Shown here piece after piece: positions 33,976 to 46,508 of a stretch of DNA of 64,000 nucleotides. The translations under genes were made by a program, and so were the position numbers. The stretch's first letter is position 1, and each line of letters starts with the position of its first letter. The notes beneath the pieces are model-generated. The model was not told the DNA's origin. It ran no database searches and saw nothing but the letters and a program-made list of their open reading frames with translations. Source of the DNA: Pristionchus mayeri (lineage: Eukaryota; Nematoda; Chromadorea; Rhabditida; Neodiplogasteridae); the NCBI GenBank assembly GCA_036245805.1, contig BTRK01000001.1:28093087-28157086 (forward strand), read 5' to 3'.

Positions 33976-36900
33976 TTTGGATGCTGGTCAATGTAATAAT
34001 ACCAGCGACATTCGCTCTGAAACCGTGCGCGATCGAGCATGCAGATTCGAGTTTATTTAATTTACTTGTACCACCTCTATTCTTTTCAATGGAACTTTCA
34101 TTCCTTCTCATTTCCCGATGTCTAGATCTCTTCCCCCCTATTTTACAGTAAAATACTCTCTTATCTCCTCTCTTTCACATTGATCTTTTTTTCTTTCTAT
34201 CTCACATCGATTCGTGCTATCTAGCACCTTTCGTTAGCATAACTTCAGCATTAATTTTCACATTATTTTTCGATGCCTTTTGCAGATCCAGTAACTTCAG
34301 TTCATAATTGCAGATTCTTTGACTTACACTCGGAGCACAATTCTCATTCTGATTGGAGGAAAACGATAAGATGTAAAAAAAACCCAAAGAAAACGGTAAG
34401 ATTCAGTAAGAAAGTTTTTCTTATTTTGTTTGAGTGAACCTAACAGCGAAAATCAATTGAACGAACCTTCTACCTTCTATTTGTATTGCACTTCTGTATC
34501 TCATATCCAATCATAAGCACAACTCAGATGACTCACGTGCACCATCCAACACTATCTCAGGCCTGCTGACTCTCGTTGCATTTGGATGATAGGCATTTGG
34601 ATGACCCAGTCTGGATAGGCAAGGTGTAATACGATCTCGGGGCCGATCATCGATAGACTATATCCGTCACTCCATCGGAGAGGAGACATCCTGTACGGTG
34701 CAGTTTAGAGAGTAAGCAGGTCGGTGGAGATGGAAGGAGCTAAATCTGAGCGATGGTTTCAGTGGTTAACACATCCAATTCCTTCTCGTGCAGGAATGCG
34801 TCACTTCCATCTTTTCTTCGAAGAAATGCACCAAGACTAAGAGGAATGCGTTCGCCGCTGCGATTACATCATTGGGCAATCGGTAGTCACTGTCCTCTCT
34901 TCTCCCAAAAAGTAGACATGAGTTGATGCGTCAATGCCATGCCCTCTCGACCCGCTCCGATCGGCTCGCCACCTTACCTCATCTTCTTTTTTCTATCTTT
35001 GAAGTTCCGTTCCATGTGTTTTGCCATCAAATGTTTCGTGTTGATCGTTTGCAGTCAGAGAAAAGTACAGAAGGGATTTTTGTTATCATAACCCATAGCC
35101 TTGATTCGCCTTTCCTTGGTCCCGTCACTGTTTTCAAGTCCGCCTTCAGCTTCATTGCTCAACCGTTCTTAGTGTAAGTTGCTGGAGAGTGTATTCGCGC
35201 ATTTCTTGTGATAAAGAACCACGTGATAAACCGTTTTCTGCGAACCGTCCCTTGTGAAATTCAATCGTTCAGCTCTGTGTTACACTAAATATGAGCCAAG
35301 CGAGAAGAGTCAAGGAGAGAGAGACTGGGATCAGAAGAGGGTGTCCGATGTATTCCCTGCTCTTTTCACCATTTCCACGCAATCCTAGAAATATAGCGAA
35401 TGGCGTAATCAAGACGCAATCGTACGTGCCCCTCGTGAATATGGTAGTATCACGATAACAGTGCTCGCTGACATCATCTCTCCTTGCATCGCTCTACGCC
35501 TTCTCGATCCTTGACCAACAAGCCTCTAACTGAGCACAGATCGAACTTTCCCATTACTCACCCTCCCTAGCTCAAGATACCAACGTGACCTCTCGTCTTC
35601 TGGACGCAGAATTATTGGGTTGAGAATAGACCAATGAGCATCAGCCTCTAGCAGGCACAGATTGCGCGCTCCAGAGACCAGCATGACCTCTCATCTTATG
35701 AATGATGAAATCTTGCTGTGATGATACAGATTGCTAATCCTTATAATCGAAGAGATAACAACTTGCAAATTGATATTCATATTGGAAAGGGGAAACGCGA
35801 GTGCAAAGTGAGTAAATTGATAGTGAACGATTTTGATAATTACGTTTCACATAAGTGGACTTACTAAACAGTGAAATGAATTGCAAAACTGTGCCTCCGC
35901 CCTGCTACAATCTGTTCATTCCCGTGCTTCTTCCGTAGTGATCTTCACGTCAATTTGTATGAAGAGAAAGAAGAAGGGCTTATCGGATCAAATGTCCTTT
36001 GCCTTATCAATCAAAGCCCGAGGACGTAAAAAAAGGAGAAAATCAGCTGGACGATTCTGATGATGATTATCGGCCAGATTCCTGCTTTTTCTTCATACTC
36101 ATTCAATGCAATTTTCCATCCCATTTTTATTTCAAATTAGGTTGTATTTTTTAAAATATGTTTTGCCTTTGATATTCCTTGTTTCTTTGTGTTCTTGATC
36201 ACCCTGTTTTCGCTATCAGAAAGAACTTTTTGAAATCGGAAAATTATCTCTAAAAACAATTCGTAGAAATTTATGGTGCGGACAGTATCCACGTATCCGG
36301 GTCGTAAGCCGGAATCTCCCGAAATTAGAACGGAGAATGACAAGGTCTTCTCTCCCTTATTTTCGTCTAGACCGCCGTGTCTAGACGATTTCTCTCCAGA
36401 GAAATGGTCTAGACGTCGAAACTGTGAGCACCAATAATATTGTTCTTATCAACCTGTAAACATTGCAGCTATCCCTAAACATGTTCTCACTTATCTTTAC
36501 GCGCTCGATTTCGCTGCTTTGAAGCCAAAACAAATAATGTCTTAGCACTGAAAAATAAGATCATGAAAACAACAACACCTGGAAAAATATTGTTTTCCGC
36601 TCTATTCATGAAAGCCAACGTGCGTATAAATGATGGCACCACAAATCGTCTGTTTGACTCATTATGATGAGCAAGGGTCATTCTCAAACTTTGTCCACCG
36701 AGACCATTCTGATCTCCAACCTTTCGTTCCCCATTCTCACGTCGGCGCTAATCCTACGGTCTAGCTCATGACTTCACTTGCAACGGCACCGACACATCTG
36801 CCGCACTCTCCAGAGCAATGAGCTCATTTCTCCATGCATCATGCTCTCTCGAGCTCTCTTATAGGCGAGAGAGCACGCTAATCGCGGAGAGTCTTCTCTG

Positions 36901-37178
36901 CCTGCTCGCAACTCCCTTATCAGTGCAATGCATTGCAATCACTCGATCTGCGATCGCTGCACACTTTGTCCTCTCTTCTCTGCACTCTTTCTTCACTTGT
37001 TACTCTGCTTTCTAATCTATGACTCTCTGCTCTGGTTCAGCCCAACGATTGCCCGTGACGCGATCAGCTTGTTCACCGACGATAAATAGGCTGGGTCGCC
37101 CCGATCCCGTCCATTGTTCCTGATTAATTTGATAAATGCTTCACAATATTTTCGTTATTAATTAGTGATGATTCCAGA
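33976..37178. other. Intergenic between the two oxidase genes
   Basis: 3.2 kb without a supported gene. Contains a cluster of gtctaga/tctagac palindromes at 36366-36415. ORFs are short and compositionally unremarkable. It should hold the promoter of the second oxidase, but no TATA or defined element is evident. Confidence 0.45.
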
Positions 37179-40100
37179 ATGGAAGCACAAATCGAGCTGG
37201 TGCCTGAGCAGCAGCAGGAGCTTCCGCCCTACGCCAATCTGATCCAGAAGGGAGACAATCCCGATATTACTAAGGTATTTTTGTTACCTAATATACATCC
37301 AAATTCTTCATAGAAATTGGCCACTCGGTTAGCTGGCCATACATTTAGCCATTCGATGGGTACTAGAGCACTTGATATCAATCACACGATGGATGTTGCA
37401 ACGAAATGTTAAATTTGAGGAACGTCTCACAGCCAGTTTCAACCTGCACAAGATGCAATGTTTCGTGTACGAAAACGCCTACAAATTGAGGGTATGTTGT
37501 CTTCAAGGTACTATCACTGATACCAGTGACGTTTCAAAAGCACTTTGCACTCATTTTGAAACTCTTGATACTCAAGAACTCTTTGCAGAGACGTCAGGAA
37601 ATCCACGATTACATCCAATCGCAAGATGATTTCAAAGAGACTATCGATCCTAACTTTCTCGAGAGGGATCAGGCTGTAGACCGAGCGACCAAAAGAGTGA
37701 TTAATTACTTAATTAGCTAGTATCTAATTAATAATTATAGTGCATGGCACTGGTGAAGCACTCGAATGCGTTCGACATCACTGACTACTTCGACGAGGGA
37801 CCGCTCTTCCAATTGTGAGTTTTGAAGGGTCTCTTCATTTCCCATACTCTATCATCTAATCCGCGAGCTCTAGTCGTAAAGAAGACGTGGAAAGATTCTC
37901 ATAATTCATAGTGATCTCTTGTCTCACTGGCTGATCGAGCGCCAGAATGAGAAAAGATCAAGACTAACACAAATTGAGCTTATCTATCGCCATTTGTCAA
38001 GGAGTGCTTAGCTAATCCGTATTAGACACATACTAAGCATATCATAGGTATGAATCATAGGGTAGCAAAAAACTATGAAGCCTAACTCTAATTATAAACA
38101 CAATATTAATAAATAATTTACTTTGAAATTGCAGCCTTGCCGTCGGTCGCACCCTTCACTGCATCTCACTGCACTTTGGAATGTTCCTGCCCACTATTCA
38201 GGTGTGATCGTTGATCATCTTCCCCTAGTTTACATATTTCTAATTAACAATTTTTCCTCGCGAAAATGCTCTTCATTTTGGCCAACTGAAAAAAAAGTTG
38301 GTCTTGCGAAATGAATGAATTTCACGATTGTATGAACTGGTTTACTTCAGTAGTGATGACAAATTATTTTGAATATTTCCTTCATTAAAATTAATGGTAA
38401 AAAAGGTTTAAATAAGCAGGTCGCAAGGATGATCTTTCTAGAACCAATCAGACGAAGAGCAACTCGAGGAATGGCTGCCTCAGGCCGCCAGTCTCGCCAT
38501 CCTCGGCACCTTCGCCCAGACCGAACTCGGACATGGTACGGTAGGGGTACTATAGGATTACTGTAGTAGTATTGTAGGTTACGGTATACACCAAATACGG
38601 TCCATTTCAGGCTCAAATCTCTCTAAACTGGAGACCACAGCGACGTATGACCCGAAGACGGAGCAGTTCGTACTGCACACGCCCACTATGAGTGCCGCCA
38701 AATGGTTTGATCTTTGACCTTTACATTCTCCTTTTTTTCTCATAAATATGGCTCGAAAACAAGAAAAATGTCACATATTTTATCAACATTGTTAGGTGGC
38801 CGGGAGGTCTCGGCAAGAGCGCCAGTCACGCCGCCGTGATGGCGCAGCTGTACACGAACGGAGAGTGCAAGGTTGGTCTTTGGTCTTTCTCTGCTTACTG
38901 TCTCTAGTAGTACACGGCTTCATTCCCCTGTGTCACAGTGAACTCCAGATTTAGGAAAACATAATTTCAGGGTCCCCACCTCTTCATGGTCCCACTTCGT
39001 GATTCGACCACACACGCCCCTCTTCCTGGCATCACGGTGGGAGACATCGGACCGAAGTTCGGCATCAACGCCAACGACAACGGATTCCTGGTCTTCAACC
39101 ACTACAGAATCCCGAGGAGGAACATGTTCATGAAGTATTCCAAGGTATATTTGTTGAATGAAGAGGGCACACTAATATAGAAAAAAATATCAATAATTCG
39201 ACTTCAGGTTACTCCCGATGGCTCGTACATCGCTCCTCCCCACGCAAAGTTGGGATTCGGCGCAATGGTCCTCGTGCGATCCCTGATGATCAGGGTAAGG
39301 CTACCGTATCCAGTACCATATCACTCCATTCGCTCCAGGACCAAGCCAGTCAGCTCGGATCTGCTGCTGTCATCGCTATCAGATACTCTGCAGTCCGGAG
39401 GCAGGGAGAGATCAATGATGGGTGAGTATTGTAGTCGATACCGTAGCTTACTTTACTCCTTGCAGCGAGGGAGAGGTGCAAATCCTCGACTACCGTACTC
39501 AGCAGTATCGATTGCTGCCTCAACTCGCGCGCTCCTACGCTTTCCTCTTCGCCGCTTATGAAGTCAAGGCTCTGTATTTTGAGGTGAGAAATAAATTTTT
39601 AAAAATCAATAATTAGACAATTATTGATCAGGTCACGAACCAAATTCGCGACAGTGCCAATGTTGAACTCCTTCCTGAATTGCACGCTCTTTCGTCTGGA
39701 TTGAAGGTTAGTTGACAACTTTTGTTTTTATTAATTACTTTAATTAATAAATTAAAATCAGGCGGTAATCACTTGGGAGGTGGCGCAAGGCATCGAGCAG
39801 CTTCGATTGTCGTGCGGAGGACACGGTAGGTCACGAGTATCGCGTCTGGACTCTCTCTAGTCCGCACTCTCTTTCATCGTACAATTAACTCAATTAGGAA
39901 TGGGGTTGCGATGGTTGTAAAGGACTACATACTCAGGAAAGGCGTCTTTACTATCGCGACTTTCTTTGAGCAAGGAAATTAGAGCTTCACAATGATTGAT
40001 TGGGGACAATTCATTTTATCCTTCAATTGTTGAGTTTATCAGTTCATCCCATGTTCTCTTCATTATCAATCGTTGAATCGTTGAATGAATGTAATCTAAC

Positions 40101-41972
40101 AATTAATAATGAAAAATATACTCAGGGTACTCGCGAGCTTCCGGATTGCCCGACATCTACACTTACTCAGTCGGTGGTTGCACTTATGAGGGAGAGAATA
40201 TCGTCATGTTGCTTCAGGTTGCGAGGTGGGAAGCAATTGCAAAAACAAAAATATTATTGTTATGACAATCCCTTCACTGCAGATTCCTGATGAAAATCGC
40301 GAAAGAAGTGCGCAAAGGAAAGCCGAAACTCGCGGAAATCGCAGGATACATCGGAGAAAAGGTGAGCGATTGTTCAAAATTGGCATCACTGCTAGGAGTG
40401 CAAGCCTAATCTGATCGAGAAGGAGAGTGAGCATGTGAAATGCTTCCCACACATTCCTATCAAGTAACTCAGTTTCCAGAGTTTCATCTACCGGCGCAAA
40501 GATATGAGACAGAAAGAGAGAACGTTTCACTGCAGGATTCTGGCCGCGCTCGTATTCAATCCTGGAAGACGTGCTCCGACGCCGACATCGTCCACGACTT
40601 CGAGGCCGTAGCCAGGCGATTAGTGAGTGAACTTTGAACTTTGATCTCTAGTCTCTGAACAACTCTTTGGGAGGAATAATCATAGATGCTGATGATCTGT
40701 GATCATTCCATCAACCTCCGTTTCAGATCTTCTCGAGCTACGATCGTCTCGCTTCCATGGAGGGACAGATGAACAAGAAGGAGGCGTGGAACGCGTGCTC
40801 CATCGATCTGTGCAAGGCTGCGAGGGTGAGAATATTTACACTGTTTTCTAAAATTTCGAATTGATATTTTCATCACTGAGGCTGCTTCAAAGGTGATATT
40901 AGTAGATGATATTGAATCCAAAGTTGAATAAATCTATAAATTTCGTTTAAATATCGATTGAAGATGCACGTGAAGACTTACCTCGTCAAGAACTTCTTGG
41001 CCCGCGTCAGGACATGCGCCGATCCTGCGAGCAGAGCGGTGAGACCTTTCGAGATTACGGTAGGGTGAAACTACGGTGGGACACCATTAAATTGATCACG
41101 GAATGAGAGAAAAAAATGGCAGGTAATGCACACTCTCGCGAAGCTCTACGCCTTCGATCTCATCTCGGGAGCTGGAGGACACTTCATGAAGGTGATCACT
41201 CTTCTCTAGTTCTCGGCATCTACTTCCTCATTTCCCATAGTGGAAAGCGATACTCCATAGGTGAAAATGTCTCTTCATACCTATCATTGTTTCGAGAAGC
41301 CTCAGACGCTCCGAATTTGTATTTTCAAGATCTTAACGTACTGTGCTAATTACAGGGCGGGTTCCTCTCCGAGAAGCAGTCTGAGCAGGTTCAAACTGAT
41401 ATCTACGAGATGCTGAAGACTTTGAGGTAATTAAAATTTAACAAAATAATATTTATAATTATATTTTGTGAATTTTTAAACCATTTGTTTCCTGCAGGCC
41501 AGAGGCTGTGGGATTGGCCGATGCTTGGGCAATTTCTGACCTCGAGCTGAGATCTGTGCTGGGAAGAAGGGACGGAAATGTGTACCCGGCACTTTTGGAG
41601 TGGGCCAAGCAGAGCCCCCTCAACAAGAAGGAGGTTGGTAAAGACTCCAGTCATAAGTATTGAGCATTGGAAACGTTAAACGTTTATTTTTTTCCAATTT
41701 GACAATATAATCATGATTCATTGATTAGATGCAATTCATTCGACTGTTGAAAGATTAGTGAAACATTATTTAAATTATGCTTTAGAACTTGCTTCGTTAT
41801 GTTTCACAGATATTCAAAATTCGAAAATGTTGTAGAAAAACAGTGTCAGACCGCTGGGAAGGACAGTAAACGATTTGGAGAAATAATAATTTTAAAATAT
41901 TGATTTCAGGTCCTCCCAACCTTCGAGAAATACCTCGATCCGATGTTCAAGGAGGGTCGATCGCACTTGTAA
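37179..41972 (+). CDS. Peroxisomal acyl-CoA oxidase (intact paralogue 2)
   Basis: 23 exons, 686 codons: 37179-37274, 37420-37491, 37589-37696, 37741-37814, 38135-38201, 38442-38535, 38611-38704, 38796-38871, 38971-39144, 39208-39294, 39339-39421, 39466-39583, 39632-39706, 39762-39825, 40126-40225, 40283-40361, 40536-40622, 40727-40825, 40964-41038, 41123-41191, 41356-41426, 41498-41633, 41910-41972. Catalyses FAD-dependent desaturation of acyl-CoA to trans-2-enoyl-CoA with H2O2 production, the first step of peroxisomal beta-oxidation; in nematodes these enzymes also shorten ascaroside side chains. Evidence: DNPDIT and ERLTASF at the N-terminus, [60 protein letters not shown], catalytic Glu in [20 protein letters not shown], and PTS1-like C-terminus SHL. 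Length fits the family (about 660-690). Confidence 0.93.
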
Positions 41973-42048
41973 ATAACTCATTACTTGTAATATTTATTAA
42001 TCGTCTTTCATGTTGACTTGTTCTCACACTGTTTCTACTGGCAAACTT

Positions 42049-42054
42049 AATAAA
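42049..42054 (+). terminator. Poly(A) signal of acyl-CoA oxidase 2
   Basis: AATAAA 77 bp after the stop codon. Confidence 0.65.
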
Positions 42055-42567
42055 ACTACTCGATTGCAACCGAACGAGCAATACAGACATATTCCGTCAT
42101 CTGGGTAGAGCACACAGTCGCGCACTTGATTTCCCTCACTTAGCGTGTTCCCTCACTTCCCTGTTCGATAGGAGAGTGTTTGGAATGAGAAGAGACAGTG
42201 CCAGATTGGCAGATCTTGTGAAGAATACTCATTAGATTTTGCACTAAATGCACTCACAGATGAGAGAGCACGCGGAAAGAAGAGAGCTGAGACGAGAAAG
42301 GACAAATGCCTCGCGTTGCATCCCTCCTCTCCCTCCTCTGCGTCCTTTTTCCTTCTATAGCATCCTGCCATCGGTCTCGCTTTTACCGATGGGACATGAA
42401 AACACGGCCAGTATTGGATGCAGATGCTTCTCCTTCTTGTATAAAGAAAATGTTGCTCAAGTTCTGTCTTTTGCTTATCACTCGCTGAAGTGTGTTCGCC
42501 TATCCATTTCATATGTTGTCACTTTCTGTTTACACCAGATACACGATAAGCTACTCGGATAGTGTTG

Positions 42568-42820
42568 TTAAAGGAGGAGTAAATGCAAACGCTAGCCCAG
42601 TTGGAATATGTTTCACCTAGTGACGCACTCTCTTCAAGTCGCGTGCTATCTCGCCTCCTTCCCTGAGCTTTCCCTGATCTGGCTCCCAGCCAACTAGCTA
42701 TAACTCTGCTCCGAATGGAGATATCAATGTAAAAATTTCGGAGCTTCATATCGTTGTGGAGCTCTAGGCAGTGCATATGATAGCTTCAAAAATTGAATTT
42801 TTAGTTTACTCCTCCTTTAA
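42568..42820. mobile_element. TTAA-bounded MITE, 253 bp
   Basis: Termini TTAAAGGAGGAGTAAA and TTTACTCCTCCTTTAA are exact inverted repeats. The body is homologous to 33658-33905. Lies between the oxidase poly(A) signal and the GYF gene ATG at 42853, so it may form part of that gene's promoter or 5' UTR. Confidence 0.85.
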
Positions 42821-42852
42821 TCGAACCAAACATTGTAGCATAAACGTCAAGA

Positions 42853-45800
42853 ATGGCGCAGATCTATTTTCGTGACAAGAACAACGTGCTCAAGTGAGTT
42901 ATTTACTCTTTTCCATTTGCGGAGTAACAAAATTCAAAATTTGAAGGGGACCATTCGTGGAGCGACAACTACAAGAGTGGTACAGAGATAAGTGGTTCGA
43001 CAGTGGATTTATTTTTTACGTGAGATTTTTGTTCATCTTTTCCACCACTGTGCTGTTTATTATGATATGCTTTAAAGAATTCATAATTTCTAAACAATTT
43101 TGTTTTCACGTAATGATTTCCTTCAGTTTATGAAAGATGGAGAATCGCCTTCTGATGAGTCGCCAGCAATCTCATTGAGTAAGTGCCCCTACGCATTCTC
43201 AGTGCAAGCAAGATCCTTGTAGGGGAACTGCAGTCTAAGAATGGCATCGGATGCCCGTTCTCAATGGTGACTGAAGATGGACGAGAGCAACAGCTGAATA
43301 TGATTGAAAAGGTGGGAAGTTCGAAATTGATATTAAAAGTTTCTATAATTTAAAAATTTGTGCCTAATCGTGGTATTCTGATAATATTAATTAGTGATAA
43401 TTGCAGAAAGTAAAGTTGATGAAGGAGGAGGCTGCGTGCATGCAATCGATGGAGGAACGACTTACTGTGCTTGAAGAGAAACTGAAGGTTGATACACATT
43501 TTTATGATCAGGAAGAATCGCAGAGTGTAAATCAAATCAATCTTCAGAACCTGCTAAAAGGATCACGACCTTCGGACGTCAGCCATAAAGATAATGCTCA
43601 TGTTAGTTTTCACTATTTTTCGAATATTGTCATAACAGGCGCTTTCTCGTACAACATATCATTAATGTTACATTACATTAATGCTTCATAATATCAGTTG
43701 TGAGGGTATTATGAATCGCAATGTCATCATTACAGGTTTTGCCTGGTGGAATCCAAGAAGATTGCGCGACCGACGTCAGTAAACTTTCCATTTTAGTATA
43801 ATGTTTGAAATTGCGTTGATGTTGTTTAGAAATCTGGAAAATACGAAAAAATGGTATACGAAATTCGACTACGGTTTGACCTTGTGTTTTGATGTAATGG
43901 GCATGGCTCGTGTTAGTATTTCAAGAAATAGGGCTTGAGAATACGAACGGATTGAGTATATTTGCTTCTTAAATTTCAGTGGATCCCGTACTTGGTAAAG
44001 TTCTTCATGGACGCGTACGATGCATTGGAACAGAATCCGGATGTTGACCCAGCTTCTTACTGGTCAACGCCAAACGAAATGGATTTGGCTCGTGAGTTGA
44101 AACGAATATTATGTATCTAGTTCTACCGATTTTTTCTGTAGATCGCGAAAAGAAAAAAAACTCTTTCGTAAGGTGATCGTCTCAATCACGTCATCGCCGA
44201 TCCACAGTCTAAGGAACAGCTCCTAGAGGAGCTGAAGAAAGCAGTAGCTGTGAATGAAGCGAGTTACTTTTTGCATAGTCTCATTTTTAGCTTTCAACGA
44301 TGATAATTTCAAATCCCACTGAATATAGCTTTAAAACTTCATTTTTTAGCACATGCTAACAAATGTCCATGATAAATTGAGATGACTCAACTCCTTACAG
44401 TACTTAATGTGTGGATATTGCGGTCAGTACCTTCAGAACTATCGAGTGGCATTTCTACACCTTTCATTCCCGCGTCATGAACAAACGGTCTGTTTAGAAA
44501 ATATGACTACTTTAATTTAGCGAATTCACGACAGTATCAAAATTTATTAGTTCATGCCAAATCTACGCACACGTTATATGATCAATATTCTACTAGTCAG
44601 ATGAAAGGAAACGAATAGAGTCAGACACATGAACTGCAGGCCATTTCGAAGTTTCCAATCTGGGGCCCTCTCACGAATCTCTTGGCCGACTTCTTCGATG
44701 TCAAAATGGCTGTAAAGTAATGTTCCGATTATCGTTGGTTCCATCAGCATTTCTGACCACTCACTCGAGTGGAGCGGTAAAACGGGGGGAAATGGGCTTT
44801 ATAAAAACGGTGAAACACATTACATAACTTGGCGGAAACTATCAAATATGCTAATGCATATACAAAAATCTAATATCGTCTGAGTAAGGAGGCAAGTCCA
44901 TCATTCTTAACTGTTTGGAATTGTTTTGAATTTTTTTGTGCTCATTTTGAGCAATTCATTAAATTTGCACATTAAAATTAGAACTCCTCATAGGGGAATA
45001 GAGGGAGACCCCACTTGTGGGGCGTTTTATGAATCCTCATGAGAAGCTCTACAGCTGGTACGATTTTTGATATTGCTTTTAGTAGTCGAGTAATCATGAA
45101 AAAATCGATATTTTTGTCGAATTTATAGCTTTTCTGGAATACCAGAAACAATATCAAAAATCGCTATATACCAGCTGTAGAGCTTCTCATGAGGATTCAT
45201 AAAACGCCCCACAAGTGGGGTCTCCCTCTATTCCCCTATGAGGAGTTCTAATTTTAGTGTGCAAATTTAACGAGTTGCTCAAAATGTGCACAAAAAAATT
45301 CAAAACAATTCGAAACAGTTGAGAATGATGGACATGCCTCCTTACTCAAACGACATTGGATTTTTGTATATGTATTAGCATATTTGATAGATTCCGCCAA
45401 GTTATGTAATGCGTTTCACCGTTTTTATAAATCCCCTTTTCCCCAGTCTTACCGCTCCACTCGAGCGAGTGGCCAGAAATGAAATTGTTCGAGCGCCGCG
45501 ACGAACAAAGGAACTCGATCTCTCTGACACGCTGTGTGCATAGAATGAATTTTTTTAAAATAAGAACCATTAATATTGTATATATTTGAATATTCATAAC
45601 CTGAGAAAGAGTAGAATGTAAATTACTACGGATTGTGAATGAAGTGAAGGAAAGTGTTTTGAGTATCACATTCCATTTAATTTCAGTTGTACCACAGCAC
45701 CGTAGGGTGATCAACAGGATTCAGGTAGTTGAGATCCATATTTTAAATTTGATTATCGTATATTTGAAGGGAGATCTATTAAAGAAGATTATGGCTGAGA

Positions 45801-46379
45801 TCGACGAACACCTGAAGCGCTCACGAGAAGTTTGTACATAATATTTAATTTTTCTGATATATACTCGCTCTTTCTGCTTCGAAACTTCAGCTGTCTTGCA
45901 AAGACATTCTCAATCTAAAGTGTTATATATTTGCATATTTGCAGACGCGATGCATTCCGTGCAAAATTGTCTTAGGATCAGCTCAAGACTACTACAAGCA
46001 CCTGCTAGGACCCTATCACGCGAATATGCTGCTTTCAGAGGTAATGCTTCTCTTTATCTGGAGCTATAGCAGGTTTTTAGCACTGCGTTTTACCGCCAAA
46101 ATGGATTTAAAGATTCGCGTCGAGACTAGAGCCGGGCCGTTAAAAAGAAAAGATTTGGCAATCTGCCAGCCATTGAGAAGTAGCTGGCAAATTTCCAAAA
46201 TCGCTCTCTTTCTCTGTCCTCTCTTTTTCTCGCTCACCCCCTTTAGAACGCCGTGTTTAGTACTTGTATAATGTCTTTTAATTAATCATTCATTTATGAA
46301 AAAATATTATTTACAGCTCCTCTTTTTCGACACCGTGACTCTCGTTGTGAACGGGCAAAAGAAGGATCTCCTCGACTGA
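42853..46379 (+). CDS. GYF-domain / C2H2-finger protein, paralogue 1
   Basis: Exons: 42853-42893, 42947-43019, 43127-43178, 43223-43311, 43407-43487, 43512-43601, 43736-43774, 43980-44091, 44173-44258, 44401-44487, 44640-44716, 45687-45724, 45770-45829, 45945-46040, 46317-46379. N-terminus: IYFRDKNN, GPFVERQLQEWYRDKWFDSG, F.FYFMKD, the W/GPF..xx.Q.W pattern of GYF domains, which bind proline-rich ligands. Then a charged coiled-coil stretch (KVKLMKEEA..EERLTVLEEKL), WIPYLVKFFMDAYDALEQ, DPASYW, finger 1 (CGYCGQYLQNYRVAFLHL..PRH) and finger 2 (CIPCKIVLGS..YYKHLLGPYH). Exon 9 ends in a GC donor (gcgagt). Compared with the paralogue, two exons between 44716 and 45687 are missing, where a palindromic element sits, and phases do not join without them, so the gene may be broken. 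Confidence 0.68.
44749..45480. mobile_element. 732-bp near-perfect palindromic element
   Basis: Termini atttctgaccactcactcga and its complement ending at 45480; mirrored coordinates sum to 90229 throughout, centre 45114. The arms share the hairpin ccccacttgtggggcgtttt with its mirror at 45200-45220. No ORF of interest. It occupies the interval where two exons of the GYF gene should be. Confidence 0.9.
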
Positions 46380-46508
46380 TGTTTTGATAGACTGATATAT
46401 TAATAATTTTTTTTATATCATTGAGAGTGTGTACTCTTCTCACGTTTTAGTTTGTCCTTCTCCTCACACGGTACTCTTATCACGCGTATCGCGAGTGAGT
46501 GAACGTGT

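Noticed and set aside
36366..36415. Cluster of gtctagac palindromes as a binding site
   Set aside because: Three short overlapping palindromes; no supporting context to call an operator or element.
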